Source: Microvirga lupini (GTDB lineage Bacteria > Pseudomonadota > Alphaproteobacteria > Rhizobiales > Beijerinckiaceae). From it: DNA of 64,000 nt. The stretch lies in contig NZ_JACHWB010000003.1 in the NCBI RefSeq assembly GCF_014191055.1, positions 434,001-498,000 on the forward strand, read 5' to 3'. The position numbers and the translations under genes are program-made. Positions 26,206-35,033 of this stretch are shown here, one piece after another. The notes beneath the pieces were generated by a model, which ran no database searches, was not told the origin of the DNA, and was given only the letters and a program-made list of their open reading frames with translations. How positions within the stretch are numbered: position 1 is the stretch's first letter; each line of letters begins with the position of its first letter.

Positions 26206-27278
26206 GAAGGCTCTTCCTCTTGAGAAACGATTGACGAGCGCAGGCGCTCGATCACGGGCAGCAACGTGGCGCGGATCGCATGTGGGTCCGGCACATAGCG
26301 GAATTCCAGGGCCTGCCGACCGGGCGGCAAAAGCTTCTTCACAGTCGATTCGGCGCCGCTGGCGTAGATCGCCACGTCGACCTGACCGAGAAAGGCTGCG
26401 AGATCGGGTGCCGTGATCAGCCGGACATCAACCGCCGACACGTGAGGCGCAAACCGCAGGACGCCAGGCTTCATCAAGGCGGCAAATTCAGGGAAGATCG
26501 ACACGAGGCCAACCCGCGACATCGGATCTAGCATCGCCAGTTGAGCCCGCGTCTCCTCAGCCGGGATGAAGCTCAGGCCGACAACCGGAATGCCACTGGG
26601 TACGAGATGCTCGACCTCACCGCGGCGATGCGCCAGCGTCACGCAGATATCGCAGGGAAGGGGAAAGGCCTCACCTGCATGGAGTGCATCCACGGTCGTG
26701 ACCACAATGGCGTCGTCAGAACCCAGATGGTCTTGAATGCGATTGGCATATTGCTGGGTTGTTTGGACGAAATTGCCTACCATCACGAGACGCAGCGGTC
26801 GCGTCGGTGTCGGACCGCGCGCGGCACGGGCGTTAACAAGCGACGAGACAACGGAGGCTGCGAGCCCCAGCTGTTCGGCCTCGTTGAAGAGCATCTCGAC
26901 CCGGCGCTGGATCTTGCGGATGGCATGGGAGCGCAGGCCGTCGCTGTTGTGCCCGTCCCCCACATAGGTACCCGCTCCCGGCTTTGCCTCGATAAGTCCC
27001 GTCTCGCGGAGTTCTCTGTAGACAGTCGCGACAGTCATGTGCGCGATGCCAGCCCGCTCTGCCAATTCACGAACGGATGGCAGGCGTTGGCCGGTGGGCA
27101 GTTCACCCAGTGCGATTCCGAACTCGATCAGCCCACGCAGCTGCGTGCCAAGCGGCACGGGGAGCGTGCGGTCGAGCGCGCCCGCGAGATTGGCAAGGAT
27201 GCGCTCATCCGGGCTCTGTTCCGTGTCACTATAACGGATGCCTTCATAAGCGTCAGATGCTGTCTGGGGTTTAGGCAA
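26202..27278 (-). CDS. GntR-family regulator with periplasmic-binding-like effector domain
   Basis: A 358-residue regulator. Residues about 40-115 form a GntR winged helix (GQRLPSVRELAERAGIAHMTVATVYRELRE is split here as the recognition region and following helix). A LacI/periplasmic-binding-like domain follows from about residue 155 (LRLVMVGNF onward). The first codon read is TTG at 27278 with no strong ribosome binding site, so the true start is uncertain. It is the first gene of a seven-gene leftward operon and divergent from a peptide importer across 96 bp containing an 18-bp palindrome. Confidence 0.85.
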   Translation of the reverse strand: MPKPQTASDAYEGIRYSDTEQSPDERILANLAGALDRTLPVPLGTQLRGLIEFGIALGELPTGQRLPSVRELAERAGIAHMTVATVYRELRETGLIEAKPGAGTYVGDGHNSDGLRSHAIRKIQRRVEMLFNEAEQLGLAASVVSSLVNARAARGPTPTRPLRLVMVGNFVQTTQQYANRIQDHLGSDDAIVVTTVDALHAGEAFPLPCDICVTLAHRRGEVEHLVPSGIPVVGLSFIPAEETRAQLAMLDPMSRVGLVSIFPEFAALMKPGVLRFAPHVSAVDVRLITAPDLAAFLGQVDVAIYASGAESTVKKLLPPGRQALEFRYVPDPHAIRATLLPVIERLRSSIVSQEEEPS

Positions 27279-27313
27279 GGTGCTGTTGACTTTTCTAGTT
27301 CGAGTGACCTACC

Positions 27314-27331
27314 GTTCTAATCGATAAGAAC
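27314..27331. promoter_or_regulatory. 18-bp near-perfect palindrome in divergent promoter
   Basis: GTTCTAATCGATAAGAAC lies between the GntR regulator and the peptide-binding protein gene. One symmetric pair mismatches. Its position in a 96-bp divergent promoter fits an operator for the adjacent GntR regulator; binding is inferred only from placement and symmetry. Confidence 0.6.
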
Positions 27332-27374
27332 ACCTTGGACGAAAAGCCAGGGTCTTAGCAAGAGGGGAAGTGAA

Positions 27375-28955
27375 TTGAAACAAAACTTCAAGCTGGGTGG
27401 AACACTCGCAGCAGCTCTCGTCCTTGGCACTGTGCTCAGTGGCGGCGTATCGGCGCAAACGCTGACCATGGGTCTGCGTGCCGGTCCGGATTCCATCGAT
27501 CCGCACTGGTCGACCCTGGGCAGCCAAGCGGAGGCTCTGCGTCATATCTTTGATACGGTCGTCATGTCAGACGAGAACCTGGGCCTGAAGCCCGGTCTCG
27601 CGACTTCGTGGAAGCCGATCGACGACACGACCTGGGAATTCAAGATCCGTGAGGGCGTCAAATTCCATGACGGGTCCGAACTGACGGCCGAGGACGTGAA
27701 GTTCTCGATCGATCGTATTCCGGTCGTGACGGGACCCATGAGCATGACCATCTACACGAAGCAGGTGGCGGAGACGAAAGTCGCCGACAAGTACACCCTG
27801 CACGTCAAGACGAAGGCTCCGGCGCCGACCCTGCCCAACGATTTCATCCGCCTCTTCGTGGTGTCGAAGAATGTCGGCATGGAAGCCCGCAATGAGCAGT
27901 TCAATTCTGGCAAGGCTGCCATCGGCACGGGTCCTTACAAGTTCGTCTCCTGGGAGCCGAAGGGCGACCTCGTCCTGGAGCGCAATGACAACTACTGGGG
28001 TGGCAAGCAGCCCTGGCAGAAGGTGATCCGCAAGGAGATCCCGAGCGATCCAGCCCGCATGGCGGCGATGAAGTCCGGTCAGGTGGACCTCGTCAACTAT
28101 GTGCCCGCCACCGACTACGCCGCGATGCAGAAGGACAAATCTGTCGACACCTTCGTGGCCGACTCGGTCTACTTCCTGAATCTCACGCCCAACGTGAAGG
28201 AGACGCTTCCGAAGAAAGTAAAGGTCGACGGTAAGGAAATCGAGGCCAACCCGCTGCGCGATCCTAAGGTCCGTGAAGCCATGGACCTTGCCATCGACCG
28301 TAAGACGCTTGTGCGCGTTGTGCTTGAGGGCCTGGGTCGTCCGGCCAACCAGCTGATGCCGTCCAACTTCTTCGGTGGCAACAAGAACCTTCCGGAGAAG
28401 CCCTACGATCTGGCGAAGGCGAAGCAGCTTCTTGCGGATGCTGGCTACCCGAAGGGCTTCGAGATCGACTTCCACTGCACCAACAATCGCCTCCCGGGCG
28501 ATGCAGCGGTGTGCGAGGCGCTCTCGCAGATGTGGGCCCGTGCCGGCTTGAAGGTGAATGCCAACGCTCTGAACGGCACCGTGTTCTTCCCGGCTCAGCA
28601 GAAGGGTGAGTTCTCCCTCTGGATGAGCGGCTGGGGCACGCTGACCGGCGAGGCGAGCTACACCTATGGCTCTCTGGTGCACACGGCAGATCCCCAGGTT
28701 GGTCTCGGGGCCTTCAACAAGCAGGGCTACTCGAACCCTGAAGTGGACAAACTGCTCCAGGAAGGCGCTCGCACCATGGACGACACGAAGCGTCGCGCCC
28801 TCTTCGAGAAGGTGACGGAAATCTCCATGAACGACCGAGCCCTGATCCCGACCGTGCAAATCCAGACGGTCTGGGCAGCCAAGAAGGGAATGTTGACCAT
28901 TCCGGCCCGCGTCGATCAGGAGACGCTGGCCTACGAGATCAAGCCGAAGAGCTGA
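27375..28955 (+). CDS. Peptide ABC transporter substrate-binding protein (DppA/OppA family)
   Basis: A 526-residue family-5 solute-binding protein. The signal peptide is about residues 1-28 (SGGVSAQ), and the mature protein begins TLTMGLRAGPDSIDPHW with the family signature GLATSWKPIDDTTWEFKIREG (cut here) near residue 80. The start is TTG at 27375 with AGAGGGGAAG upstream; no better start exists before the signal peptide. It binds oligopeptides or related nickel/peptide-like ligands in the periplasm and is followed by two hairpins before the permease genes. Confidence 0.92.
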   Translation: MKQNFKLGGTLAAALVLGTVLSGGVSAQTLTMGLRAGPDSIDPHWSTLGSQAEALRHIFDTVVMSDENLGLKPGLATSWKPIDDTTWEFKIREGVKFHDGSELTAEDVKFSIDRIPVVTGPMSMTIYTKQVAETKVADKYTLHVKTKAPAPTLPNDFIRLFVVSKNVGMEARNEQFNSGKAAIGTGPYKFVSWEPKGDLVLERNDNYWGGKQPWQKVIRKEIPSDPARMAAMKSGQVDLVNYVPATDYAAMQKDKSVDTFVADSVYFLNLTPNVKETLPKKVKVDGKEIEANPLRDPKVREAMDLAIDRKTLVRVVLEGLGRPANQLMPSNFFGGNKNLPEKPYDLAKAKQLLADAGYPKGFEIDFHCTNNRLPGDAAVCEALSQMWARAGLKVNANALNGTVFFPAQQKGEFSLWMSGWGTLTGEASYTYGSLVHTADPQVGLGAFNKQGYSNPEVDKLLQEGARTMDDTKRRALFEKVTEISMNDRALIPTVQIQTVWAAKKGMLTIPARVDQETLAYEIKPKS

Positions 28956-28966
28956 TCCTGATACTG

Positions 28967-29021
28967 TCAGCCGGAGAGATCCGGCTGATCTCTTCCGGAG
29001 GGAAAGGGTATTTCCCTCCGG
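28967..29021 (+). terminator. Two tandem hairpins after the peptide-binding protein gene
   Basis: The first hairpin, TCAGCCGGA-GAGA-TCCGGCTGA (28967-28988), has a perfect 9-bp stem. The second, CCGGAGGGAAA-GGGTA-TTTCCCTCCGG (28995-29021), has an 11-bp stem followed by CTTTTC, which is terminator-like. They lie between the binding-protein gene and the permeases and would favour more binding protein than permease. Confidence 0.75.
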
Positions 29022-29099
29022 CTTTTCATTGATGACATCCGTTAAATGCCGGGCCTCAGCTGTCCGGCTCCCAAGGTTGAAGTCCATTCACGAGACAGC

Positions 29100-30074
29100 A
29101 TGATCGGTTTTCTCATTCAACGCGTTCTGCAGGCTCTCATGGTCGTGATCGCCATGTCGATCATTGTATTCCTGGGCGTCTATGCCATCGGCAATCCCAT
29201 CGACGTCATGATCGATCCCGCCTCAGACCAGGCGCTTCGCGAAGCGCTGATCCAGAGATACGGGTTCGATCGTCCCCTGTTCGAGCAGTACTTCATCTTC
29301 ATGAACAACATGCTCCATGGGGATCTGGGCGAATCGTTCATCTATCGGCTGCCGGTGCTCAACCTGATCCTGTCGCGTCTTCCGGCGACGCTGGAACTCG
29401 CGCTGACGGCGATGCTGATTGCCACGCTGCTGGGAATTCCGCTGGGCCTGTGGGCCGGGTACAAGCCGGATTCACTGTCGGCCAAAGCCATCATGGGCTT
29501 CTCGGTGCTCGGTTTCAGCGTGCCGAGCTTCTGGGTGGGGCTGCTCCTGATCATGGTGTTTGCGGTCGAACTCGGCTGGTTTCCTTCGGGTGGTCGTGGT
29601 CCGACGACAGAAGTGCTCGGCATGAACCTGTCGATCACATCGCTGGAAGGCTGGAGTTATATCCTGTTGCCGGCATTCAATCTCGCGCTGTTCAAGCTCG
29701 GCCTCCTCATCCGTCTGACACGGGCCGGCACCGTCGAGGTGATGGGCTCCGACTATGTGCGCTTTGCTCGTGCCCAGGGTCTCTCAGAGGGTAAGGTCGT
29801 GGGGCTGCATGTGCTGAAGAACATCTCGATCCCGATTGTGACGGTCTTCGGCCTTGAGCTTGGCTCGACCCTTGCTTTTGCGGTCGTGACGGAAACGGTC
29901 TTCAACTGGCCCGGCATGGGCAAACTGATCATCGATTCCATCACCGTGCTCGATCGCCCCGTGATGGTCGCTTACCTTATTCTTGTGGTGTTCCTCTTTG
30001 TCATGATCAACCTCGTGGTCGACCTCATCTACGGCCAGCTCGATCCGCGCATCCGCGTAAAGGCCGCGTCATGA
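29100..30074 (+). CDS. Peptide ABC transporter permease (DppB family)
   Basis: A 324-residue inner-membrane permease of the DppB/OppB family. The start MIGFLIQRVLQALMVVIAM is typical, and several membrane segments follow with the EAA-like loop DYVRFARAQGLSEGKVV near residues 215-232. The ATG at 29100 begins the first helix; the frame extends 18 codons upstream with no helix. It overlaps the second permease by 4 bp. It forms the membrane channel with the DppC-type partner. Confidence 0.93.
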   Translation: MIGFLIQRVLQALMVVIAMSIIVFLGVYAIGNPIDVMIDPASDQALREALIQRYGFDRPLFEQYFIFMNNMLHGDLGESFIYRLPVLNLILSRLPATLELALTAMLIATLLGIPLGLWAGYKPDSLSAKAIMGFSVLGFSVPSFWVGLLLIMVFAVELGWFPSGGRGPTTEVLGMNLSITSLEGWSYILLPAFNLALFKLGLLIRLTRAGTVEVMGSDYVRFARAQGLSEGKVVGLHVLKNISIPIVTVFGLELGSTLAFAVVTETVFNWPGMGKLIIDSITVLDRPVMVAYLILVVFLFVMINLVVDLIYGQLDPRIRVKAAS

Positions 30075-30982
30075 GTCATTCTCCAGTCCTCGCATTGCCA
30101 GCAGAAACCGGCTGGACCCGTTTCTCGAACTTTTGGTCGGATTTTCGCCAGAGCCCCGTCGCCGTGGCTGCACTGACCGTGGTGGTCGTCGTGGTGCTCA
30201 TGGCGGTTCTCGCGCCGTACGTGGCGCCTCAGGATCCCTACAATCAGGAAGCCCTCGACCTGTTCGATGCCAGGCTTGAACCCGGTGAGGTGGGTTCCGG
30301 TGGTTATGTCCATTGGCTCGGTACCGACGCCGCCGGCCGAGACATCTTCTCCGCCATCCTCTACGGATTGCGCACCAGTTTGATCGTCGGTGTCATGGCC
30401 GGTACCTTGGCGCTGATCCTCGGCACGACGGTCGGACTGATTGCGGCCTATTACGGTGGTCGCGTCGAGGCGCTTATCATGCGCATCATCGACCTGCAGC
30501 TGTCGCTGCCGGCGATTCTCCTTGCGCTTGTCCTCGTTGCGATGTTGGGCCAGGGGCTTATGCAGCTTGTTGCCGCTCTGGTCGCTGCGCAATACGCCTA
30601 CTTCGCCCGCACGACTCACGGGGCGGCGAGCGCGGAGCGACGCAAGGACTATATCGAGGCCGCGCTCTCGACACCGCTTCCGGCGCGCCATGTGTTGTTC
30701 CGGCACCTGCTTCCCAACGCACTGCCGCCTCTGATCGTAGTGGCAACAGTGCAGGTGGCAAACTCCATTGCTCTTGAGGCAACCCTATCCTTCCTGGGAC
30801 TGGGACTGCCGCTCACACAACCGTCTCTCGGCTCCCTGATCTCCAACGGCTTCCAATTCCTGCTGTCAGGCCGCTACTGGATTTCGATCTATCCGGGCAT
30901 CGCCCTGATGCTGACGGTTGTCGCCATCAACCTTGTGGGCGATCAGGTTCGCAACGTTCTGAACCCGAGGCGCAGCCGATGA
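30071..30982 (+). CDS. Peptide ABC transporter permease (DppC family)
   Basis: A 303-residue permease of the DppC/OppC family with the N-terminal FWSDFRQSPVAVAAL helix, GTDAAGRDIFSAILYG segment and a C-terminal EAA loop. It overlaps the DppB gene (ATGA) and the first ATPase gene (4 bp), so the operon is translationally coupled. It pairs with the preceding permease. Confidence 0.93.
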   Translation: MSHSPVLALPAETGWTRFSNFWSDFRQSPVAVAALTVVVVVVLMAVLAPYVAPQDPYNQEALDLFDARLEPGEVGSGGYVHWLGTDAAGRDIFSAILYGLRTSLIVGVMAGTLALILGTTVGLIAAYYGGRVEALIMRIIDLQLSLPAILLALVLVAMLGQGLMQLVAALVAAQYAYFARTTHGAASAERRKDYIEAALSTPLPARHVLFRHLLPNALPPLIVVATVQVANSIALEATLSFLGLGLPLTQPSLGSLISNGFQFLLSGRYWISIYPGIALMLTVVAINLVGDQVRNVLNPRRSR

Positions 30983-31998
30983 GCGATGCGGTTCTTCGAG
31001 TCAATAACCTTCAGACCCAGTTCGAAACCCGCGGGGGCGTTCTCAAGGCCGTGGACGGTGTCAGCTTCGAAGTTGGTCGTGGTCGCATCCTCGGCCTCGT
31101 GGGTGAGTCCGGTTCCGGCAAGAGCGTTACAGGCTATTCGATCCTCGGCCTGATCGAGGCGCCCGGCAGGATCGCCGGCGGCGAGGTTCTCCTGAACGGC
31201 AAGGACATCACCCGCCTCAGGGGCGATGCCATGCGCCAGGTCCGTGGCGCCCAGATCGCCATGGTATTCCAGGACCCAATGATGACGCTGAACCCGGTTT
31301 TGAAGATCGGGACGCAGATGATCGCTGCGGTACGGGCGCACGACAAGGTGTCCCGCAAGGCTGCTCGTGCGAGAGCACGCGATGCCTTGGCCAAGGTCGG
31401 CATCCCGAGCCCGGAAGAGCGCCTTGATGCCTATCCGCATCAGCTCTCCGGTGGCATGCGCCAGCGTGTGGCCATTGCGATCGCGCTCCTGCACAGCCCG
31501 GCGGTCATCATCGCCGATGAGCCGACCACGGCTCTCGACGTCTCGATCCAGGGGCAAATCCTCGCCGAAGTGCGGCGCCTCGCAGACGAGACTGGCACCG
31601 CCTTCGTGTGGGTGACGCACGATCTTGCCGTAGTGTCGAGCCTCGCCGATGACATCTGCGTCATGTATGCGGGACGTGTGGTCGAAAGCGGACCTGCTGC
31701 TGATGTCATCGCGTCACCGCGTCATCCCTACACGGCAGGGCTTCTGGCCTCCGTTCCGGCCGAGCACGAGCCTGGAACCAAGCTCCCTCAGGTTCCAGGA
31801 TCGACGCCGTCTTTGGCGAACCTGCCGCAAGGCTGTGCCTTTGCACCCCGCTGCGCCAAGGCGGGACCTGCCTGCACCACTACGCCGCCTGTCCAGCAGT
31901 TCGAGGACGGACGCACTGCCCTCTGCCATTATCCAATCGAGCCCGTTTCATGCCAGCCGCTCTCCTTGACATCGACCACGTATCGAAGCGCTTCGTAA
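30979..31998 (+). CDS. Peptide ABC transporter ATP-binding protein (DppD family)
   Basis: A 339-residue ATPase with Walker A GESGSGKS, signature LSGGMRQRV and Walker [13 protein letters not shown], followed by the C-terminal oligopeptide-transporter region with cysteines ([14 protein letters not shown]). It overlaps the next ATPase gene by 49 bp, which is longer than the other overlaps in this operon. The last 15 residues after PIEP look unlike the conserved end of DppD proteins and may be a run-on. Confidence 0.92.
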   Translation: MSDAVLRVNNLQTQFETRGGVLKAVDGVSFEVGRGRILGLVGESGSGKSVTGYSILGLIEAPGRIAGGEVLLNGKDITRLRGDAMRQVRGAQIAMVFQDPMMTLNPVLKIGTQMIAAVRAHDKVSRKAARARARDALAKVGIPSPEERLDAYPHQLSGGMRQRVAIAIALLHSPAVIIADEPTTALDVSIQGQILAEVRRLADETGTAFVWVTHDLAVVSSLADDICVMYAGRVVESGPAADVIASPRHPYTAGLLASVPAEHEPGTKLPQVPGSTPSLANLPQGCAFAPRCAKAGPACTTTPPVQQFEDGRTALCHYPIEPVSCQPLSLTSTTYRSAS

Positions 31999-32954
31999 AG
32001 CACCCCAATCTCGGGGAGCGGATCGCGGGTCTTCTCGGCGCAGGCCGGTCGACCGAGACCGTGCGCGCGGTGACGGATGTCAGCCTCAGTGTCGGCAAAG
32101 GCGAGGTCGTGGGCCTCGTCGGCGAATCCGGGTGCGGAAAGTCGACGCTCGGGCGCATGATTGCCGGAATCTATACACCGAGTGACGGCAAGATCCTGTT
32201 CGCCAATGCGCCTGTTGCGAAAGAGCAGGGAAGGCGGACGCAGAAGCTGACCACCCGCGTTCAGATGATCCACCAGGATCCCTTCGCCAGCCTCAATCCA
32301 CGTATCCGGATCGGCGATACGGTTTCCGAGGGACCAGTGGCGCACAACATCGTCAAAGGGCGCGAAGCAGATTCCTATGTGGCCGACCTGCTCGGCCGCG
32401 TCGGCCTCGATCCGAGCTACCGCCGGCGCTTCCCGCACCAGTTCTCCGGTGGGCAGCGGCAGCGCATCGCCATTGCGCGCGCGCTTGCCATGAAGCCGGA
32501 TCTTCTGGTTCTCGATGAGCCGGTGGCATCCCTCGATGTTTCCATTCAGGCTCAGGTGCTCAACTTGTTCATGGATCTGCGCCGGGATCTCGACCTGACG
32601 GGCATCTTCATTAGCCATGATCTCGGCGTCGTGCGCCACGTCTCTGACCGGGTCGCGATCATGTATCTCGGCCGTATCGTCGAATTGGCCCCAACGACTG
32701 GGCTTTATGCTCAGCCGAACCATCCCTACACCCGCGCTCTCTTCGAGAGCGTTCCCAGAGTAGGCGTGGGCCGAAAGAACTTCCGCCCCATCGCGGGCGA
32801 AATTCCATCTCCGCTCAATCCGCCGAGCGGATGCCATTTTCATCCCCGCTGCCCCTTCGCAGGCCCACGCTGCAAGCGGGAGGCGCCGCCGCTGGCTGCC
32901 ATCGGACCCGGCCGCTTCTCCGCTTGCCATCTTAATACCGGTGGTACCGACTAA
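31950..32954 (+). CDS. Peptide ABC transporter ATP-binding protein (DppF family)
   Basis: A 334-residue ATPase with Walker [10 protein letters not shown], signature [15 protein letters not shown], Walker [13 protein letters not shown] and the cysteine-containing C-terminal region ([15 protein letters not shown]). It completes the Dpp-type importer as the partner of the preceding ATPase. Its start lies inside the end of that gene. The M32 carboxypeptidase follows after 15 bp, so it is probably on the same transcript. Confidence 0.92.
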   Translation: MPAALLDIDHVSKRFVKHPNLGERIAGLLGAGRSTETVRAVTDVSLSVGKGEVVGLVGESGCGKSTLGRMIAGIYTPSDGKILFANAPVAKEQGRRTQKLTTRVQMIHQDPFASLNPRIRIGDTVSEGPVAHNIVKGREADSYVADLLGRVGLDPSYRRRFPHQFSGGQRQRIAIARALAMKPDLLVLDEPVASLDVSIQAQVLNLFMDLRRDLDLTGIFISHDLGVVRHVSDRVAIMYLGRIVELAPTTGLYAQPNHPYTRALFESVPRVGVGRKNFRPIAGEIPSPLNPPSGCHFHPRCPFAGPRCKREAPPLAAIGPGRFSACHLNTGGTD

Positions 32955-32969
32955 GATCAGAGATCAACA

Positions 32970-34493
32970 ATGAACCAGCAAGCCTCCTTTGCAGCGCTCC
33001 AGGAGCGCATTGCCGCGGTCAATGACGTGTTGAATGCGACCTCCCTGCTGACATGGGACTCGCGGACAATGATGCCGGCCGGCGGTGCGGAAACCCGCGG
33101 CCATCAAATCGCGACCCTGACCCGCATCGCACGAGACCTTCTTCTGGCGCCTGAGACTGAGGGGGCTCTCGAGGAAGCTGAACGGGCCGTCGAAGGACTG
33201 CCAGCCGACGCAGCCGAGCGGCGCATGGTCGAGCAGACGCGGCATGCTGTCGAGCATCACCGTAGCGTGCCGGCGTCTTTGATCCAGGAACGGGCGGCTC
33301 TTCGTACAGTGGCTCAGTCCGCCTGGATCGAGGCGCGGTCGAAGAGCGATTTCTCGATCTACGAGCCTCATCTCGCAAAGACCGTCGCGCTTTCCCGCGC
33401 CTATGCCGATTGCATCGGCTGGTCTGAGCATCCTTATGACGCCATGGTGTCGATCTACGAGCCTGGCGAAACGGCAGCGAGCCTCAAGTCGTTATTCTCT
33501 AAGCTGCGTGAAGGATTGCTGCCGATCCTCGATACCGCCCGCTCTCGGCCGCAGCCGCGATCCGATTTCCTGTTCCGCGATTTTCCCGAGGAAGGGCAGC
33601 GTGCTTTCGGCCTGACACTGACGGAGAAGCTCGGCTACGACTTGCAGCGCGGGCGTCTCGACACAACAGTGCATCCTTTCGAGGTCTCCTTCACCCGCAA
33701 CGACGTGCGGATCACCACCCGCTATAACCGCAACTATCTTCCCGCGTCGATGTTCGGCACGGCTCACGAGATCGGCCATGGCCTCTACGAGCAGGGCGTC
33801 GATCCAGCCTATACCCGCACGACCCTTGCAACGGATCTCGTGGGTCTCTACGCAGTGGGTGGCACCAGCTTCGGGGCTCACGAATCCCAGTCTCGACTCT
33901 GGGAGAACCACATCGTCCGCAGCCTCACCTTCTGGCAGCGGCATTTCTCCGACCTGCAGCGCCACTTCCCGGACCAACTCGGCGATGTGAGCGCCGAGGA
34001 GTTCTATCGCGCTGTCACGCGCGTAGAGCCCGGTCTCATCCGCGTCGAGGCGGATGAGCTGACTTACGATTTCCACATCATGCTGCGTGCCGATATCGAA
34101 TGTGCGCTGATGGACGGTTCCCTCCCGGTGTCCGAGCTCCCCGGTGCCTGGAACGCTGCGATGAAGCGCGATCTGGGCCTGACCGTTCCCAATGACGCCA
34201 AGGGCGTGCTGCAGGACGTCCACTGGTCGACGGGCTACATCGGCTCGTTTCCGACCTACACCATCGGCAACGTCATGGGGGCGCAGGTCATGGAGACCCT
34301 GCGGCAGCAGAACCCATCCCTGAATGCCTCCATCGGCGCGGGCGATTACGGCGTTCTGGCGGAGGAGCTCCGCACTAGGATCTGGCAGCATGGGCGTCGA
34401 TTCATGCGCGACGAGCTGCTAGAGCGCGAGACTGGCCGCCGTCTCGATCCTGCACCTTACTTGGCGTATCTCCAGAACAAATACGCGTTTTAG
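32970..34493 (+). CDS. Carboxypeptidase M32 (Taq family)
   Basis: A 507-residue metallocarboxypeptidase. The zinc motif HEIGH is at residues 266-270, and the other M32 motifs are present: HESQSR, IRVEAD and GVLQDVHW. It removes C-terminal amino acids from peptides in the cytoplasm. It follows the peptide importer by 15 bp and is the last gene of the rightward operon, so it most likely degrades peptides brought in by that importer. Confidence 0.95.
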   Translation: MNQQASFAALQERIAAVNDVLNATSLLTWDSRTMMPAGGAETRGHQIATLTRIARDLLLAPETEGALEEAERAVEGLPADAAERRMVEQTRHAVEHHRSVPASLIQERAALRTVAQSAWIEARSKSDFSIYEPHLAKTVALSRAYADCIGWSEHPYDAMVSIYEPGETAASLKSLFSKLREGLLPILDTARSRPQPRSDFLFRDFPEEGQRAFGLTLTEKLGYDLQRGRLDTTVHPFEVSFTRNDVRITTRYNRNYLPASMFGTAHEIGHGLYEQGVDPAYTRTTLATDLVGLYAVGGTSFGAHESQSRLWENHIVRSLTFWQRHFSDLQRHFPDQLGDVSAEEFYRAVTRVEPGLIRVEADELTYDFHIMLRADIECALMDGSLPVSELPGAWNAAMKRDLGLTVPNDAKGVLQDVHWSTGYIGSFPTYTIGNVMGAQVMETLRQQNPSLNASIGAGDYGVLAEELRTRIWQHGRRFMRDELLERETGRRLDPAPYLAYLQNKYAF

Positions 34494-34507
34494 AGAAGCC
34501 TGATCAT

Positions 34508-34987
34508 TCATGAAGCAGCATCTCCAGCAGCCTCCGTCCAATAGTGAAGGCTGCGGGCGTTGACCGGGGCTCCCGCCGCCTTGTGCAGGGCAAGGACCGC
34601 CTCGTAAAATGCCCTGGCTTCCGCTGGCCCGACGAGCAGCCACAGGCTCTGCAGAATCCGTGTGATGCGCAGGTGGTTATGGTCATGTGAGGTGAGCCAC
34701 CAACGCGTGCTCCTGTAAAAGCGGAGCATGCGTTCGCTCGCCTTTCTAAGTGTCTCCACAGAGCTTGGATCGGCTCTGATTGCGCCTATCTCAGCTGGTG
34801 TCAGGACCGGCGAGTGCGGCTGCGCCGCGCTGCGAGTCGGTAAGGCAAACAGCCACTGGATGTAGTCGTGTACAGCTTCCAGCTCCTGATCGGAAAAGCC
34901 TAGCACATCGGCGGCCAGACGTTCCCGGCCGTCGCGGCCCACACCAGCGAGAAAGGCGTGCAAGGGCCCTGCCGTTGGCTTAGCCAT
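34508..34987 (-). CDS. Opioid growth factor receptor (OGFr)-like conserved domain protein
   Basis: A 159-residue protein with the OGFr N-terminal domain pattern: HDYIQWLFALPTRS, PHSPVLTPAEI and RMLRFY further on. Despite the eukaryotic name, bacterial members are known and have no assigned function. No signal peptide or catalytic motif is visible. The ATG at 34987 is preferred over an upstream in-frame start nine codons earlier, within a poor context. It lies 46 bp after the TauE-type gene and could be the last gene of the leftward operon. Confidence 0.78.
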   Translation of the reverse strand: MAKPTAGPLHAFLAGVGRDGRERLAADVLGFSDQELEAVHDYIQWLFALPTRSAAQPHSPVLTPAEIGAIRADPSSVETLRKASERMLRFYRSTRWWLTSHDHNHLRITRILQSLWLLVGPAEARAFYEAVLALHKAAGAPVNARSLHYWTEAAGDAAS

Positions 34988-35033
34988 TATCCCGTTGCTG
35001 ATTATGCATTGCAAACTAGCGATGGTTTATGGC

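Noticed and set aside
25018..26223. A 401-residue plus-strand open frame
   Set aside because: It is antisense to the ketopantoate-reductase-like and creatininase-like genes, whose motifs are intact.
27567..29087. A 506-residue minus-strand open frame
   Set aside because: It is antisense to the peptide-binding protein gene, which has a signal peptide and family motifs. The antisense translation has no domain.
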